A DNA stretch of 64,000 nt from Arenibacter sp041392165 (GTDB lineage: Bacteria; Bacteroidota; Bacteroidia; Flavobacteriales; Flavobacteriaceae), in assembly GCA_041392165.1 (NCBI GenBank), contig JAWKMN010000007.1, positions 1 to 64,000 of the forward strand, read 5' to 3'. The number at the start of each line of letters is the position of its first letter. Position 1 is the first letter of the stretch. Both the position numbers and the translations under genes were made by a program. The notes beneath the pieces were generated by a model. That model searched no databases, had not been told where the DNA came from, and saw nothing but the letters and a program-made list of their open reading frames with translations. Of this stretch, positions 36,890-46,213 are shown one piece after another.

Positions 36890-38056
36890 TCATTTTTTCT
36901 TTTTCAGTATGAACAGGCTTAGACCTGTAATATACAAGGTTAGTGGAATTAGACCTGAAATAAAAACCAGTACCCTTCCCCATAACCCTCCAATTTCCCC
37001 TATATGAACGGGATAGAATTGCGCAGCGATCCGATTACTATTGGAATCTATTTGAAAATCCGTTAGGCTGGTAATAGTTCCTTTTTGATCAATTTTCAAT
37101 TCCTTGGTTTTTCTTAGCCCCGCCGTTAGGAACCTATCCTGAATATATCTAAAGTGGTATCCATCCTGCATATTTTTGGGAAGGATAACAGCGCGAAGGT
37201 CGTAATCCTTGTCTGGATTACGTAGGTAATCTTGATAGGGTTCGGCGTTACCAATGGTCTGCTCTTTTTGGCCCAACTTGGTTTTTTCGGAATCATCAAA
37301 TATGCTAAGTACCTTTTTGTAGTAAATGCTATAGGTAAAATATGCGCCGGTAAAAGCTATGGCCATGAGCGGGATGAAAAAACTTGCGCCCAGTACTTTG
37401 TGAAGGTCATAGTTCAATTTCAATTTCTTTTTCTTGGCGGACCATTTAACTTTAAAGCCTTTGATAAGATTGCTGCTATATGTTTTCCACCATAAATAGA
37501 TGCCGGAACTTAATAATAATAGGAGAAATAAAAGAGTGCTGCTTCCGGTAATATATTTTCCAATTTTCGGAATCCCCATGGTGCGGTGAAAGTTCAATAA
37601 ATTCTCGAAAAATTTGATGGAAGCCGATTTTTCACCCAAAAAGTGGCCAGAAATAGGATGGTAATAAAGGGTCGTCCCATTTTTATATACTAGGGAAATG
37701 GTTTGTTGCTCCCTATAGGGCAGGTTTATTTTGGCCAGACTGTCCCGGTGCTGTTCTACCAGTTCGTATGCGGTCCTATAGAGCAAATTTTCATCAAAAG
37801 GCTTAATGTGCTCGATGGTCAATAGCTCAGGATTGAGCATGCTGGTTATTTCAGGTTGCCAAATATATAGCGAACCTGTCAATCCGGAGATCGAAGCGAT
37901 CAGGCCGCATGACAAACCTAGGCAAAGATGCAATTTCCTAATAAACCTATTAAAAATAATCACAAGGTGCTGTCGTTTATAAAAGAACCCATGATTCACT
38001 ATTGACAAGTATGGGTCCTTTGGTTTAAAAATTGTACCTAAGCCCAAGTTTTGCAT
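36890..38056 (-). CDS. PepSY-associated membrane protein (iron uptake reductase-like)
   Basis: An inner-membrane protein with PepSY_TM topology. Hydrophobic segments lie at about residues 43-68, 167-188, 218-240 and 360-385, with the large periplasmic loops between holding PepSY-like regions. His residues flank membrane segments (IRKLHLCLGL, FHRTMG, YDLHKVLGASFF), as in the proposed haem-binding or ferric-reductase members (FoxB/PiuB type). Its frame overlaps the receptor gene upstream by 32 bp, so the true start may be further in, near IIFNRFIRKLHL; the overlap implies coupled translation. Probable role: reductive release of iron after siderophore uptake. Confidence 0.8.
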   Translation of the reverse strand: MQNLGLGTIFKPKDPYLSIVNHGFFYKRQHLVIIFNRFIRKLHLCLGLSCGLIASISGLTGSLYIWQPEITSMLNPELLTIEHIKPFDENLLYRTAYELVEQHRDSLAKINLPYREQQTISLVYKNGTTLYYHPISGHFLGEKSASIKFFENLLNFHRTMGIPKIGKYITGSSTLLFLLLLLSSGIYLWWKTYSSNLIKGFKVKWSAKKKKLKLNYDLHKVLGASFFIPLMAIAFTGAYFTYSIYYKKVLSIFDDSEKTKLGQKEQTIGNAEPYQDYLRNPDKDYDLRAVILPKNMQDGYHFRYIQDRFLTAGLRKTKELKIDQKGTITSLTDFQIDSNSNRIAAQFYPVHIGEIGGLWGRVLVFISGLIPLTLYITGLSLFILKKKK

Positions 38057-40409
38057 TGGCTCCTTCCCCGGTTCCTGTAAAAGTCTTTAATGGGGCGGCC
38101 CACTGTGATCTGGCAGGTAGATAGTGTTCGTTCAATAAATTGTTGATCCCTAATGAAAGGGATAGGTTCGATTTTAACTGATAGGCCATAGAAAGATTTA
38201 GTAGGGTATAACCACTCACAGGGAACTGTGTATGTCTATAGGCCCAAGTGTCGTTGGCATCGATAAAGGGATCGAATCGGTTTCTATCACCCAGATTGGT
38301 CATTCTAAGCGAAGTGTTTAATTTTTCTGTGGGATACCAGTTAATATATGTGGTCCACTTTGGGGCCGCTATAACATCACCTCCCAAATAGGTTAGGTTA
38401 TTATCATCGCCCACACTATGGGTTAGTCCTTCAACATAAGAATATGAAGTACCTATTTGCCATTTCTTGTTCCAACTAAAATAATCCAAGGTTACTTCGC
38501 CACCATAAATTCTTTGCGGTTGTTTTGAAGGTACAAATGAATTGATCTCGTCTACAAATACAACACCCGTGCCCAGGTTGGAGGTACTGTAATAGCCAAC
38601 GGCCTCTAGTTGAATGTTATTGAACTTGGATATAAAGCCGAATTCATAGTTATTGGTAACCGCAGGTTCCAGCTGGATGTCATTTATGTTTTCGGCTACG
38701 GCAGACCTCAATATGGAGCCTAGGTCGGCAATGGAAAATCCTTGGGAATAGCTTACATAAGGAGTAAATTCTTGATGCTGTATATACCGGACTCCTAAGT
38801 TGAAGGCCAGATTGTTGAACTTAAGTTTACCACCTTCCACCGCTACGGATGGACTGAAATTGCCATCGCTTCTAGCTGAATAGGGAAGGGTATTGTAATC
38901 TACGATATCCATATTCATATCGTCATATCTCAAACCAGCTTTAAGAACCCATTGATTGTTTAGTTTTATGGTAGATTGGGCGTAGGGTGACCAACTCATC
39001 AAATCAATATTCGGAACCCATAACCTTCCATCCAAAAGCCCTTGATTGGTTTTGTCCTTTAAAAGGTCTACACCATAGGTCAATGTTATGGTTGCAGGGC
39101 CAAATGGGACCAAACTGGTATTTAAGTTGGGTCTGATACCATATTTTTTGGCATTTATTACGGATTGTCCGCCATTTTCGAATTTGTCGGAATAGAAAAA
39201 GACGTTCTCTGTATTTTGATAATATAGGTCTGTCTCAAAATTAGTAGTTCCCTGAAATATATTGTTGAGACTATATTTTAATTGTCCGTTGACCAAGGTC
39301 GTCCCAGTAGGCTCCTCACCATCAATGGTCCCCTTTGTACCATAACCGGGAACAAGGGAATAATCCCCATTCTCATTAAAGACTTGCACCTCTGCCGCTA
39401 CCGGAATAAAGGGGCTATCCTGAGCAGAATAATAGATATTACCACTTAAGGTCAGTTTTTGTTGATCAGAAAGTACATATACTAATTTTCCAAATGTGCT
39501 ATATATATCGGTGTTGTCAAAACCATATGTAGGTAGTATGGGAACTCCATCTGCATCATATTTATTGCCAGTTTGTTCCATACTGCCGCTGATATAGTAA
39601 CTGAGTCTATTGAAGTTGCCCTTTAGGGATTGATGTATGCCCCAGCCTAAGGCGTCTTCTGTTTTGGCTAAATTGGCTGAGCCCCAGATATCAGTAGTGC
39701 CTTCAATTTTTTTGTTGGAAGTTGGATTCTTGGTGATATAGTTGATAAAACCGCCATTGCCCCCGTTGCCAAAGATGGAGGTGGCCCCTTTGATTACCTC
39801 TACACGGCTTATATCATTTGGATTTACGGATTTTATTCCCAGTTGTCCATTTCTTAACGGGGTAGATTGCGGAATGCCATCGATCATAACCAATAATGAT
39901 CGCCCCCTGAGGGTTTGCCCCCAATTGGAAAACGTTCCGGTGGAAACTGCGAGTCCCGGAACGGTGAATTCCAGTATTTCACTGATGTTGGACGTAGATT
40001 GAGTAAATTCCTTCAGTTTGGCCAGCCCCACAACAGAAATGGAAGCAGGGATTTCGGATAGATATTCGGAATGCCTGCTGGCAGAAACCACGACTTCATC
40101 CAAACTGCTCAAATCCTCTGTTAATACTGCATCATGGGTCAAGGAGTCGTCTGGTCTCAGAGTAATTTGTTTGGTTTTCGATTGATAGCCCAGCATTCTA
40201 AGGGTAAGTGTCCAAGAACCCGCCTCAATGTCCAGAAGCTCATAATATCCATCTAGGTCGGTCATGGTCCCTTTTTTCAATTCTTCAATATATACCGTTG
40301 CACCAGTGAGCGGTTGATTGGTGTCATCGGTCAATATACCTTTTATACTGGCTTGTGAAAATGCATTAAAAGTGAGGAGTAGGGTAGTTGCCCAAGCAAT
40401 TAACTTCAT
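38025..40409 (-). CDS. TonB-dependent siderophore receptor
   Basis: Outer-membrane receptor of 794 residues. Signal peptide ends TFNAFSQ; a carboxypeptidase-D-like domain (SIKGILTDDTNQPLTGATVY) covers about 20-105; the plug follows with LDEVVVSASRHSEYLSEIPAS and SRVEVIKGATSIFGNGGNGGFINYITKNP; and the barrel runs to the terminal Phe of KLGLRYNF. Features such as TLRGRSLLVMIDGIPQSTP and YVSYSQGFSIADLG match ferric-siderophore receptors. The PepSY gene downstream supports iron. Probable Fur control, but no Fur box was identified by eye. Confidence 0.9.
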   Translation of the reverse strand: MKLIAWATTLLLTFNAFSQASIKGILTDDTNQPLTGATVYIEELKKGTMTDLDGYYELLDIEAGSWTLTLRMLGYQSKTKQITLRPDDSLTHDAVLTEDLSSLDEVVVSASRHSEYLSEIPASISVVGLAKLKEFTQSTSNISEILEFTVPGLAVSTGTFSNWGQTLRGRSLLVMIDGIPQSTPLRNGQLGIKSVNPNDISRVEVIKGATSIFGNGGNGGFINYITKNPTSNKKIEGTTDIWGSANLAKTEDALGWGIHQSLKGNFNRLSYYISGSMEQTGNKYDADGVPILPTYGFDNTDIYSTFGKLVYVLSDQQKLTLSGNIYYSAQDSPFIPVAAEVQVFNENGDYSLVPGYGTKGTIDGEEPTGTTLVNGQLKYSLNNIFQGTTNFETDLYYQNTENVFFYSDKFENGGQSVINAKKYGIRPNLNTSLVPFGPATITLTYGVDLLKDKTNQGLLDGRLWVPNIDLMSWSPYAQSTIKLNNQWVLKAGLRYDDMNMDIVDYNTLPYSARSDGNFSPSVAVEGGKLKFNNLAFNLGVRYIQHQEFTPYVSYSQGFSIADLGSILRSAVAENINDIQLEPAVTNNYEFGFISKFNNIQLEAVGYYSTSNLGTGVVFVDEINSFVPSKQPQRIYGGEVTLDYFSWNKKWQIGTSYSYVEGLTHSVGDDNNLTYLGGDVIAAPKWTTYINWYPTEKLNTSLRMTNLGDRNRFDPFIDANDTWAYRHTQFPVSGYTLLNLSMAYQLKSNLSLSLGINNLLNEHYLPARSQWAAPLKTFTGTGEGANAKLGLRYNF

Positions 40410-41027
40410 TTATTCTTATTTGGATTTATTTAAAATAAGGCAAATATAGAGTCCAAATCATTAGCTACAAAGAAATATTTGCTTTAGTTTTTTAATAGCT
40501 TTATTATATTGATTTGAAATAAGGCCTAGGTCACTAGCAAATGTTATCTTAAAAAATCTCCAAAAGACCATGCCCTATAAATTAGAACATCTCAAATTAG
40601 GGTTTCCCATGGCATGCATTGCAAAGAGTTAACTTTTTTGGATATATGGGCTATCGCAATCCTTTTGTTTCCAAGATAACTATGAGCTCCGTTTTCAGCA
40701 ATTGGCTTTTGTTTTAACTGCTATGCCATACTTAAATGAAAGTAATAGAAGCTAAAAATCTTTCGGAATCTATTCCTTGATGAAGGCTTCCAAAAGGAGG
40801 AGTGATGGGAAAGTGCACATTTATGGTGTATCTCCATCAATGGTAGTCGCAATGGGTTCATTATCAATCAATTCATTTCAGAAGAAGAATGGTACAGATG
40901 ATCAGGGTTCATTTTTCAACGGTATCCAGTGACGCTAACACTATCCTGTTTGATAAACATAACATGTGGTTATTTAGAAAAAAATGAATAATTTGGGCCC
41001 GTTATCTGTTGATATAACTTTTGAATA
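40410..41027. other. Divergent intergenic region
   Basis: About 620 bp between the receptor (-) and the sigma gene (+), which must hold both promoters. A 50-codon frame from ATG 40782 has no family features. No terminator or operator that I can support. Confidence 0.4.
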
Positions 41028-41624
41028 GTGGACGATTTTAAACAAGACAATGTAAAGCTTTTGGTTTTAGAATTAAAAAAAGGTAACGAAAAAGCCTTTC
41101 AATTTCTTTATGAACGCTATCATGTTAAACTATATCATTACATTTTTCAGTATGTTAAATCTGTTCACGCCACTGAGGAGTTGGTACAAGAAGTTTTCAT
41201 AAAAATCTGGCTCAAAAGGGAGAAATTGAATGAGAAAAAGGATTTTACATCACTTTTATTTGTAATGACCCGTAATATGATATACGATTTTTTACGAAAA
41301 GCAGCATTAATGGATTCTCTGCGAAAAACCTATTCTGAGTTCAAGATTATTAAACATAATGAAACCTCGGATGATATACAAACTAAAGAATATGAAAGGT
41401 TTTTGGATATCATTATTAAGGAATTGCCAGTACAGAAACAACGAATATACATTTTGTCAAGAAGAGAAGGCAAAAACAATCAAGAGATAGCCGAAATACT
41501 TGGTATAAGTTCTAAAACTGTAAAAAATAATCTTTGGGAAACATTGAAAATCATTAAAGAACAATTGCAACCTTTATTAGAATTCAAGATTCCATTGGTC
41601 ACTTTACTTTTAGAAGTACTCTGA
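41028..41624 (+). CDS. ECF-type RNA polymerase sigma factor (FecI-like)
   Basis: A 198-residue sigma-70 of the extracytoplasmic group. Region 2 is visible in FQFLYERYHVKLYHYIFQYV and ATEELVQEVFIKIWLKRE, and region 4 in LPVQKQRIYILSRREGKNNQ followed by EIAEILGISSKTVKNNLWE. A hydrophobic end (FKIPLVTLLLEVL) is usual in the Bacteroidota group. The start is GTG 41028; a TGA lies two codons upstream in frame and no ATG fits. With the FecR gene 100 bp downstream it forms a trans-envelope switch for the SusCD pair that follows. Confidence 0.9.
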   Translation: MDDFKQDNVKLLVLELKKGNEKAFQFLYERYHVKLYHYIFQYVKSVHATEELVQEVFIKIWLKREKLNEKKDFTSLLFVMTRNMIYDFLRKAALMDSLRKTYSEFKIIKHNETSDDIQTKEYERFLDIIIKELPVQKQRIYILSRREGKNNQEIAEILGISSKTVKNNLWETLKIIKEQLQPLLEFKIPLVTLLLEVL

Positions 41625-41724
41625 TTGCAAACTACTTCTTTCCTTTTTTACACTTCTAAGGTGAAAATGTTAAAATTTTAATCTTTTTCGGGACTTTTAC
41701 TTTTTATAAGCGTACTCTTATTAT

Positions 41725-42753
41725 ATGGGTACATCTAAACATTCTATTAAAAGTTTGCTCTCTAAGTATGCTAAGGATATTATCTCTGAGAAAGAACTTG
41801 ATGAATTACTTCGACTTTTAAAAGATAGTAACAGTAAAGATAAGGTCAAGAAGGAATTGGATGTCCGTTGGAATTCATTACTAAGCGAAGAAAGCAATGT
41901 TGGGAGCAAACTACCTGAAGGTTTTTTTGAGAAAATTCTGGAAAAGGCCAAAGCCGAGGAAGAGAAAAACTTGAAGAAACGAATAGGTAAGTCCCCATGG
42001 TCTAGAATTGCGGCTTCCTTTGTTGGGTTGATCGTGGTCGGATGTCTATCCTATTTTATATTAAATACCAATACTTCTGTAGATTTAGTATCACAGTACA
42101 CTGGAGTTGGGGAACAAAAAACCGTTTTGTTACCGGATGGGTCAAAAGTTTTTCTCAATGTATCTTCCCAAATAACTTACCCAGAAGAGTTCACGGACAC
42201 TATTAGGGAAATTTTTTTAGAAGGTGAAGCATTTTTTAAAGTGGCCAGAAATGAGCGGCAAGCTTTTGTCATAAGAACTGGAGACCTGAAGACAAGGGTG
42301 TTGGGAACCTCTTTTAATGTAAGGGCATATCTGGATGATAAAGAAGTTGAGGTATCTGTTGCTACCGGTAAAGTAATGGTACATCGTGAAGTCCATAAAT
42401 CTTCTCATTTAGATAGAGTGATTCTACAGTCGGGCGAGCAAGCAGTCTATGGTACTCAAACGGGCAATTTGACCAAACAATATGTGGACATTGATTTGAT
42501 GACACCTTGGAGAGATGGTATTTTGGTTTTTGAAAAGACAAGATTGAAGGATGTTCTGAAAACTCTCGAGCGTTGGTATGATGTGGATATGGTATTGAAC
42601 AATGATGCCATAGCTGACTGTTTGATACGAAGCCAGTTGGAAAGTACCAATCTTGATGATGTATTGGAAACATTGAAGTTTATCTTGAATATTGAGTATG
42701 AAAAGGCAAATGGAAAAGTAATATTTAAAGGAGGCTTTTGTGGTTCACAATGA
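41725..42753 (+). CDS. FecR-type anti-sigma factor
   Basis: Inner-membrane anti-sigma factor of 342 residues. The cytoplasmic N-terminus (residues 1-90) is charged. One membrane helix follows (AASFVGLIVVGCLSYFIL, about 93-112). The periplasmic FecR domain is marked by KTVLLPDGSKVFLNVSSQIT, REIFLEGEAFFKVARNE and TRVLGTSFNVRAY. A C-terminal DUF4974 domain (DILVFEKTRLKDVLKTLERW) touches the STN domain of the SusC partner. It holds the sigma factor at 41028 inactive until the receptor is occupied. Confidence 0.92.
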   Translation: MGTSKHSIKSLLSKYAKDIISEKELDELLRLLKDSNSKDKVKKELDVRWNSLLSEESNVGSKLPEGFFEKILEKAKAEEEKNLKKRIGKSPWSRIAASFVGLIVVGCLSYFILNTNTSVDLVSQYTGVGEQKTVLLPDGSKVFLNVSSQITYPEEFTDTIREIFLEGEAFFKVARNERQAFVIRTGDLKTRVLGTSFNVRAYLDDKEVEVSVATGKVMVHREVHKSSHLDRVILQSGEQAVYGTQTGNLTKQYVDIDLMTPWRDGILVFEKTRLKDVLKTLERWYDVDMVLNNDAIADCLIRSQLESTNLDDVLETLKFILNIEYEKANGKVIFKGGFCGSQ

Positions 42754-42821
42754 ACTCGACGAATAATAAATTTAAACCAATAACTAAAAATAGATGTCAA
42801 TGACCCATTAAAAAAAGAAAA

Positions 42822-42858
42822 GCCCTCCAACTCCTGTTGTCGCATTAGTTCAGAGGGC
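42822..42858 (+). promoter_or_regulatory. Hairpin in the SusC leader
   Basis: GCCCTC and AACT (42822-42832) pair with AGTT and GAGGGC (42847-42858). On the - strand the stem would be followed by TTTTCTTTTTTT, so it could stop antisense transcription; on the + strand it lies in the 152-bp leader between FecR and SusC. Role not established. Confidence 0.35.
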
Positions 42859-42905
42859 AGATAGATTAAAAACAAATTAAGTTTCATTTAAATCCACTCA
42901 AAATT

Positions 42906-45900
42906 ATGAAAAATAAACCATTTTCGGTTTGTTCTAGATTGTGTTTGAAAACATTTATTTTATTCATATGGACTTGTTCGTTGGGACTTTTTGCCTTCAA
43001 TGGTAGTGCCCAGAGCATTGATGACGTAAAAATCTCAATACAAGTAAAGGATGTTACCGTAGCCCATATTTTACAAATAATAGAACAAAAAACTCCTTTC
43101 ACTTTTGCTTATCGGGAAAACCTAATTTCCGGAATCACCCAAAGAGTTTCCATAAAAGCCGATAATCAATCAGTGGCCAGAGTTCTGAGTCGTGTCTCTG
43201 GTATTATCCATTTATCTTTTAGACAGGTCAATACTAAAACTATTGCAGTGAACCATATTGCGGAAAATAGCTCAATGTCTATTTTCGGGACAAATCCGAG
43301 AGAACAAATTCAAGTTCAGGGAAAAGTTTTAGATATATATGGCCAACCCTTACCTGGGGCAAATATTATTGAAAAAGGTACTTTAAATGGGACATTGACC
43401 GATTTTGATGGTAACTTTTCAATAAATGTCACTGGTACTAATGCCACATTGGTTTTTTCATATATTGGTTTTGCTACCAAAGAAGTTGTTCTTGATGGAG
43501 AAACAAATATAACTGTCGTCCTGGAAGAGGCCACCGCCAGTTTAGGGGAAGTTGTTGTGATCGGCTACGGTACATCTACGAAAAAAGATTTGACCGGGGC
43601 TGTATCAAAAGTTTCTATAGAGGATACCAGATTGCAGCCAAATGCAAACGCAGCCCAGATTCTACGTGGTAGCCTTGCAGGTGTGCAGGTTATCGATAAT
43701 GGAAGGCCTGGGTCTAATGGTACGATTAAAATAAGAGGAACGAACTCCATTTCAGGGAGCAACGATCCATTGATAGTTTTGGATGGTATTATTTATGCAG
43801 GGGGTTCCCTTTCTGATATCAATCCCGGGGACATAGAATCCATAGATGTTCTAAAGGATGCAAGTTCCACCGCAATTTATGGTTCTCTTGCCGCAAACGG
43901 TGTAATAGAAATTACCACCAAGAAAGGTAAGACCGGTAAACCGAGAATAAACTTTAATACTTATACCGGGGTTTCAGATTTTGCCCACATACCAGATTAC
44001 CTTAATGCGGAGGAGTACTTGGAGAGAAGGATAGACGCCGAGGCCGCGGAAGGTGCACAACTTCCCTTTCAGCCGATTGAATTGGAAAACATAGCTGGTG
44101 GAAGGTCTATAGAGCCCTTTGAAGAAATAAAGCAATACTCACCTTTATTAAATTATGACCTAAATGTATCTGGAAAGTCGGAAAAAGTAGGTTATTATTT
44201 TTCGGGAGCTTATGCGAGTGTCAAATCTCCGATAAAAGGTGACAATTTTCAACGTTTTTCGGGACGTTTGAATGTAAATGTACAAGTAACCGACTGGTTA
44301 AAAGCAGGAGTTAATAGTGGCTATACTTCAAAGGACAATTCTGGGGTACGTGCAGACTTAAGGCATACAGCCTGGCTTAGCCCTTATGCCAGTCTTTATC
44401 TTGAAGATGGAGTTACCCCTCGTCCGCTTCCACAGGATGTTGGGCTGGTGGAAAATCCTTTATTGGGTACCTTAACAAGTAATCGCCTATTCGTAACCAA
44501 TACGTTGTTTACAAATTCTTTCTTGGAAATAAATGTTAGTGGTGGTTTTAAGTATAAATTAAATGGCGGGTACACCAAGACAGATACCAAGGATTTTCGT
44601 TTCAACCGCTCATATGAGCCACTAAATAGGTTGGGAAGTGGCTATAAATATAATGGGGAACTTCAAAATGTAACCCTAGAAAATATTTTAAGCTACAATC
44701 GAACATTTGCTGAAAGGCATAAGATTGATATAACCTTGCTGTATGGTATTTACGAGTTTAAGCAGCAGGATTCAAGAATGTCCAGCAATAATATTTTCAG
44801 TGATCAGCTTGGCTATAATGCCTTGGAAATAGGGGAGAATTTCAATATAGATTCGGGGGCGCGTGAAAATAAACAAACTTCAGAAATGGGGCGATTGGGC
44901 TATTCATATGATAGTAAATATTTTTTGACTTTAAGTTTGTGCCGAGATGGTTATTCCGCGTTTGGGCAGGGTAACAAATATGGAACATTCCCAGCTGCTG
45001 CTATCAGTTGGAACATCTCCCAGGAAGAATTCTTGTCTGATGTGGATTTTATCGATTTTTTAAAGATTCGGGCCTCTTGGGGGCGCAATGGAAATCGTGG
45101 CGTGAATGAATATGCTTCACTTAGTAGAATACAACAGAATTTCTATGTTTTCGGTGACAATGCCCCACCTGTTGCAGGACTATTTACAACTTCTTTGGCC
45201 AATCCAAACCTAAGTTGGGAAACAACCGAAAGCTTAAATGTGGGCCTGGACTTTGAAATGTTTTCCAACCGTTTCACTTCATCAATAAATTATTATAACA
45301 GTAATACATATGACTTGTTGTTGCAACAGACCATACCCAATACAAATGGGTTTGAAACATTTTTTAGAAATGTCGGCGAGACCAAAAATTGGGGTATAGA
45401 GGTGGATGTTCGATCCTCCAACATTAGAACTGACAAATTCACTTGGGACACTGGTATTGCATTTTCCTTTAACAGGAATGAGATTGTGAAGCTAACGGGG
45501 CGAGATGCCAATGGTGATGGGGTGGAAGATGATGATATAGCTAGTGGATGGTTTATTGGAGAACCTTTAGGAGCTAATTTTGACTATATTTTCGACGGTA
45601 TTTTTCAAGAAGGGGATGATTTGTCTTTGATACAGGGAGCTCAGGAAGGGGACATTCGCTTTAAAGATATAAGTGGCCCGGAAGGAGTGCCTGATGGCAT
45701 CATTACACCAGCGGACAGAACTGTGATAAACAATAACCAGCCAGATTTTCTTTTGGGGATTACGAATATATTTCGATATGGAAATTTTTCATTCTCATCG
45801 GTCTTAAATGTCAGAAAAGGTGGGTACAGTAGCAATGCTGCCATAAGCCCGGGAGCCAATTTCTTTGATATAGCCAATTTTATCGACTCTCCGTACTGGA

Positions 45901-46202
45901 CTCCGGAAAACAGAATAAATACGGCGCCAAGAATCAACTATCGAAATCCATTAGGGTACGGTTTCTACGCTGACAGAAGTTTTGTGAGGCTTCAAGACGT
46001 TTCTCTTGCGTATGACTTTCCTTCGGAATTATTGGATAAGATCGGCCTAAGCGGGCTGAAAATCTATGCAAGCGGAAAGAACTTAATTACTTGGACGGAC
46101 TGGCCAGGTTGGGATCCTGAATTTGGCTCGGGGGATATTGGTCCAGGCATTAATGGCCCCATACTCAAAACATATACCCTAGGTTTAAATGTTTCACTTT
46201 AA
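42906..46202 (+). CDS. SusC-type TonB-dependent receptor with N-terminal STN signalling domain
   Basis: Large outer-membrane receptor of 1098 residues. Signal about residues 1-36 (ends FAFNGSAQS). Residues 37-115 form the STN (secretin/TonB N-terminus) domain: VKISIQVKDVTVAHILQIIEQ, FTFAYRENL. This domain signals to FecR. Next come a carboxypeptidase-D-like domain (QVQGKVLDIYGQPLPGANII), the plug (LGEVVVIGYGTSTKKDLTGA, SIDVLKDASSTAIYGSLAAN) and the barrel ending YTLGLNVSL. Intact. The SusD gene follows after 11 bp. Substrate probably a glycan or glycoprotein; not known. Confidence 0.95.
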   Translation: MKNKPFSVCSRLCLKTFILFIWTCSLGLFAFNGSAQSIDDVKISIQVKDVTVAHILQIIEQKTPFTFAYRENLISGITQRVSIKADNQSVARVLSRVSGIIHLSFRQVNTKTIAVNHIAENSSMSIFGTNPREQIQVQGKVLDIYGQPLPGANIIEKGTLNGTLTDFDGNFSINVTGTNATLVFSYIGFATKEVVLDGETNITVVLEEATASLGEVVVIGYGTSTKKDLTGAVSKVSIEDTRLQPNANAAQILRGSLAGVQVIDNGRPGSNGTIKIRGTNSISGSNDPLIVLDGIIYAGGSLSDINPGDIESIDVLKDASSTAIYGSLAANGVIEITTKKGKTGKPRINFNTYTGVSDFAHIPDYLNAEEYLERRIDAEAAEGAQLPFQPIELENIAGGRSIEPFEEIKQYSPLLNYDLNVSGKSEKVGYYFSGAYASVKSPIKGDNFQRFSGRLNVNVQVTDWLKAGVNSGYTSKDNSGVRADLRHTAWLSPYASLYLEDGVTPRPLPQDVGLVENPLLGTLTSNRLFVTNTLFTNSFLEINVSGGFKYKLNGGYTKTDTKDFRFNRSYEPLNRLGSGYKYNGELQNVTLENILSYNRTFAERHKIDITLLYGIYEFKQQDSRMSSNNIFSDQLGYNALEIGENFNIDSGARENKQTSEMGRLGYSYDSKYFLTLSLCRDGYSAFGQGNKYGTFPAAAISWNISQEEFLSDVDFIDFLKIRASWGRNGNRGVNEYASLSRIQQNFYVFGDNAPPVAGLFTTSLANPNLSWETTESLNVGLDFEMFSNRFTSSINYYNSNTYDLLLQQTIPNTNGFETFFRNVGETKNWGIEVDVRSSNIRTDKFTWDTGIAFSFNRNEIVKLTGRDANGDGVEDDDIASGWFIGEPLGANFDYIFDGIFQEGDDLSLIQGAQEGDIRFKDISGPEGVPDGIITPADRTVINNNQPDFLLGITNIFRYGNFSFSSVLNVRKGGYSSNAAISPGANFFDIANFIDSPYWTPENRINTAPRINYRNPLGYGFYADRSFVRLQDVSLAYDFPSELLDKIGLSGLKIYASGKNLITWTDWPGWDPEFGSGDIGPGINGPILKTYTLGLNVSL

Positions 46203-46213
46203 AATTCAGAAAA

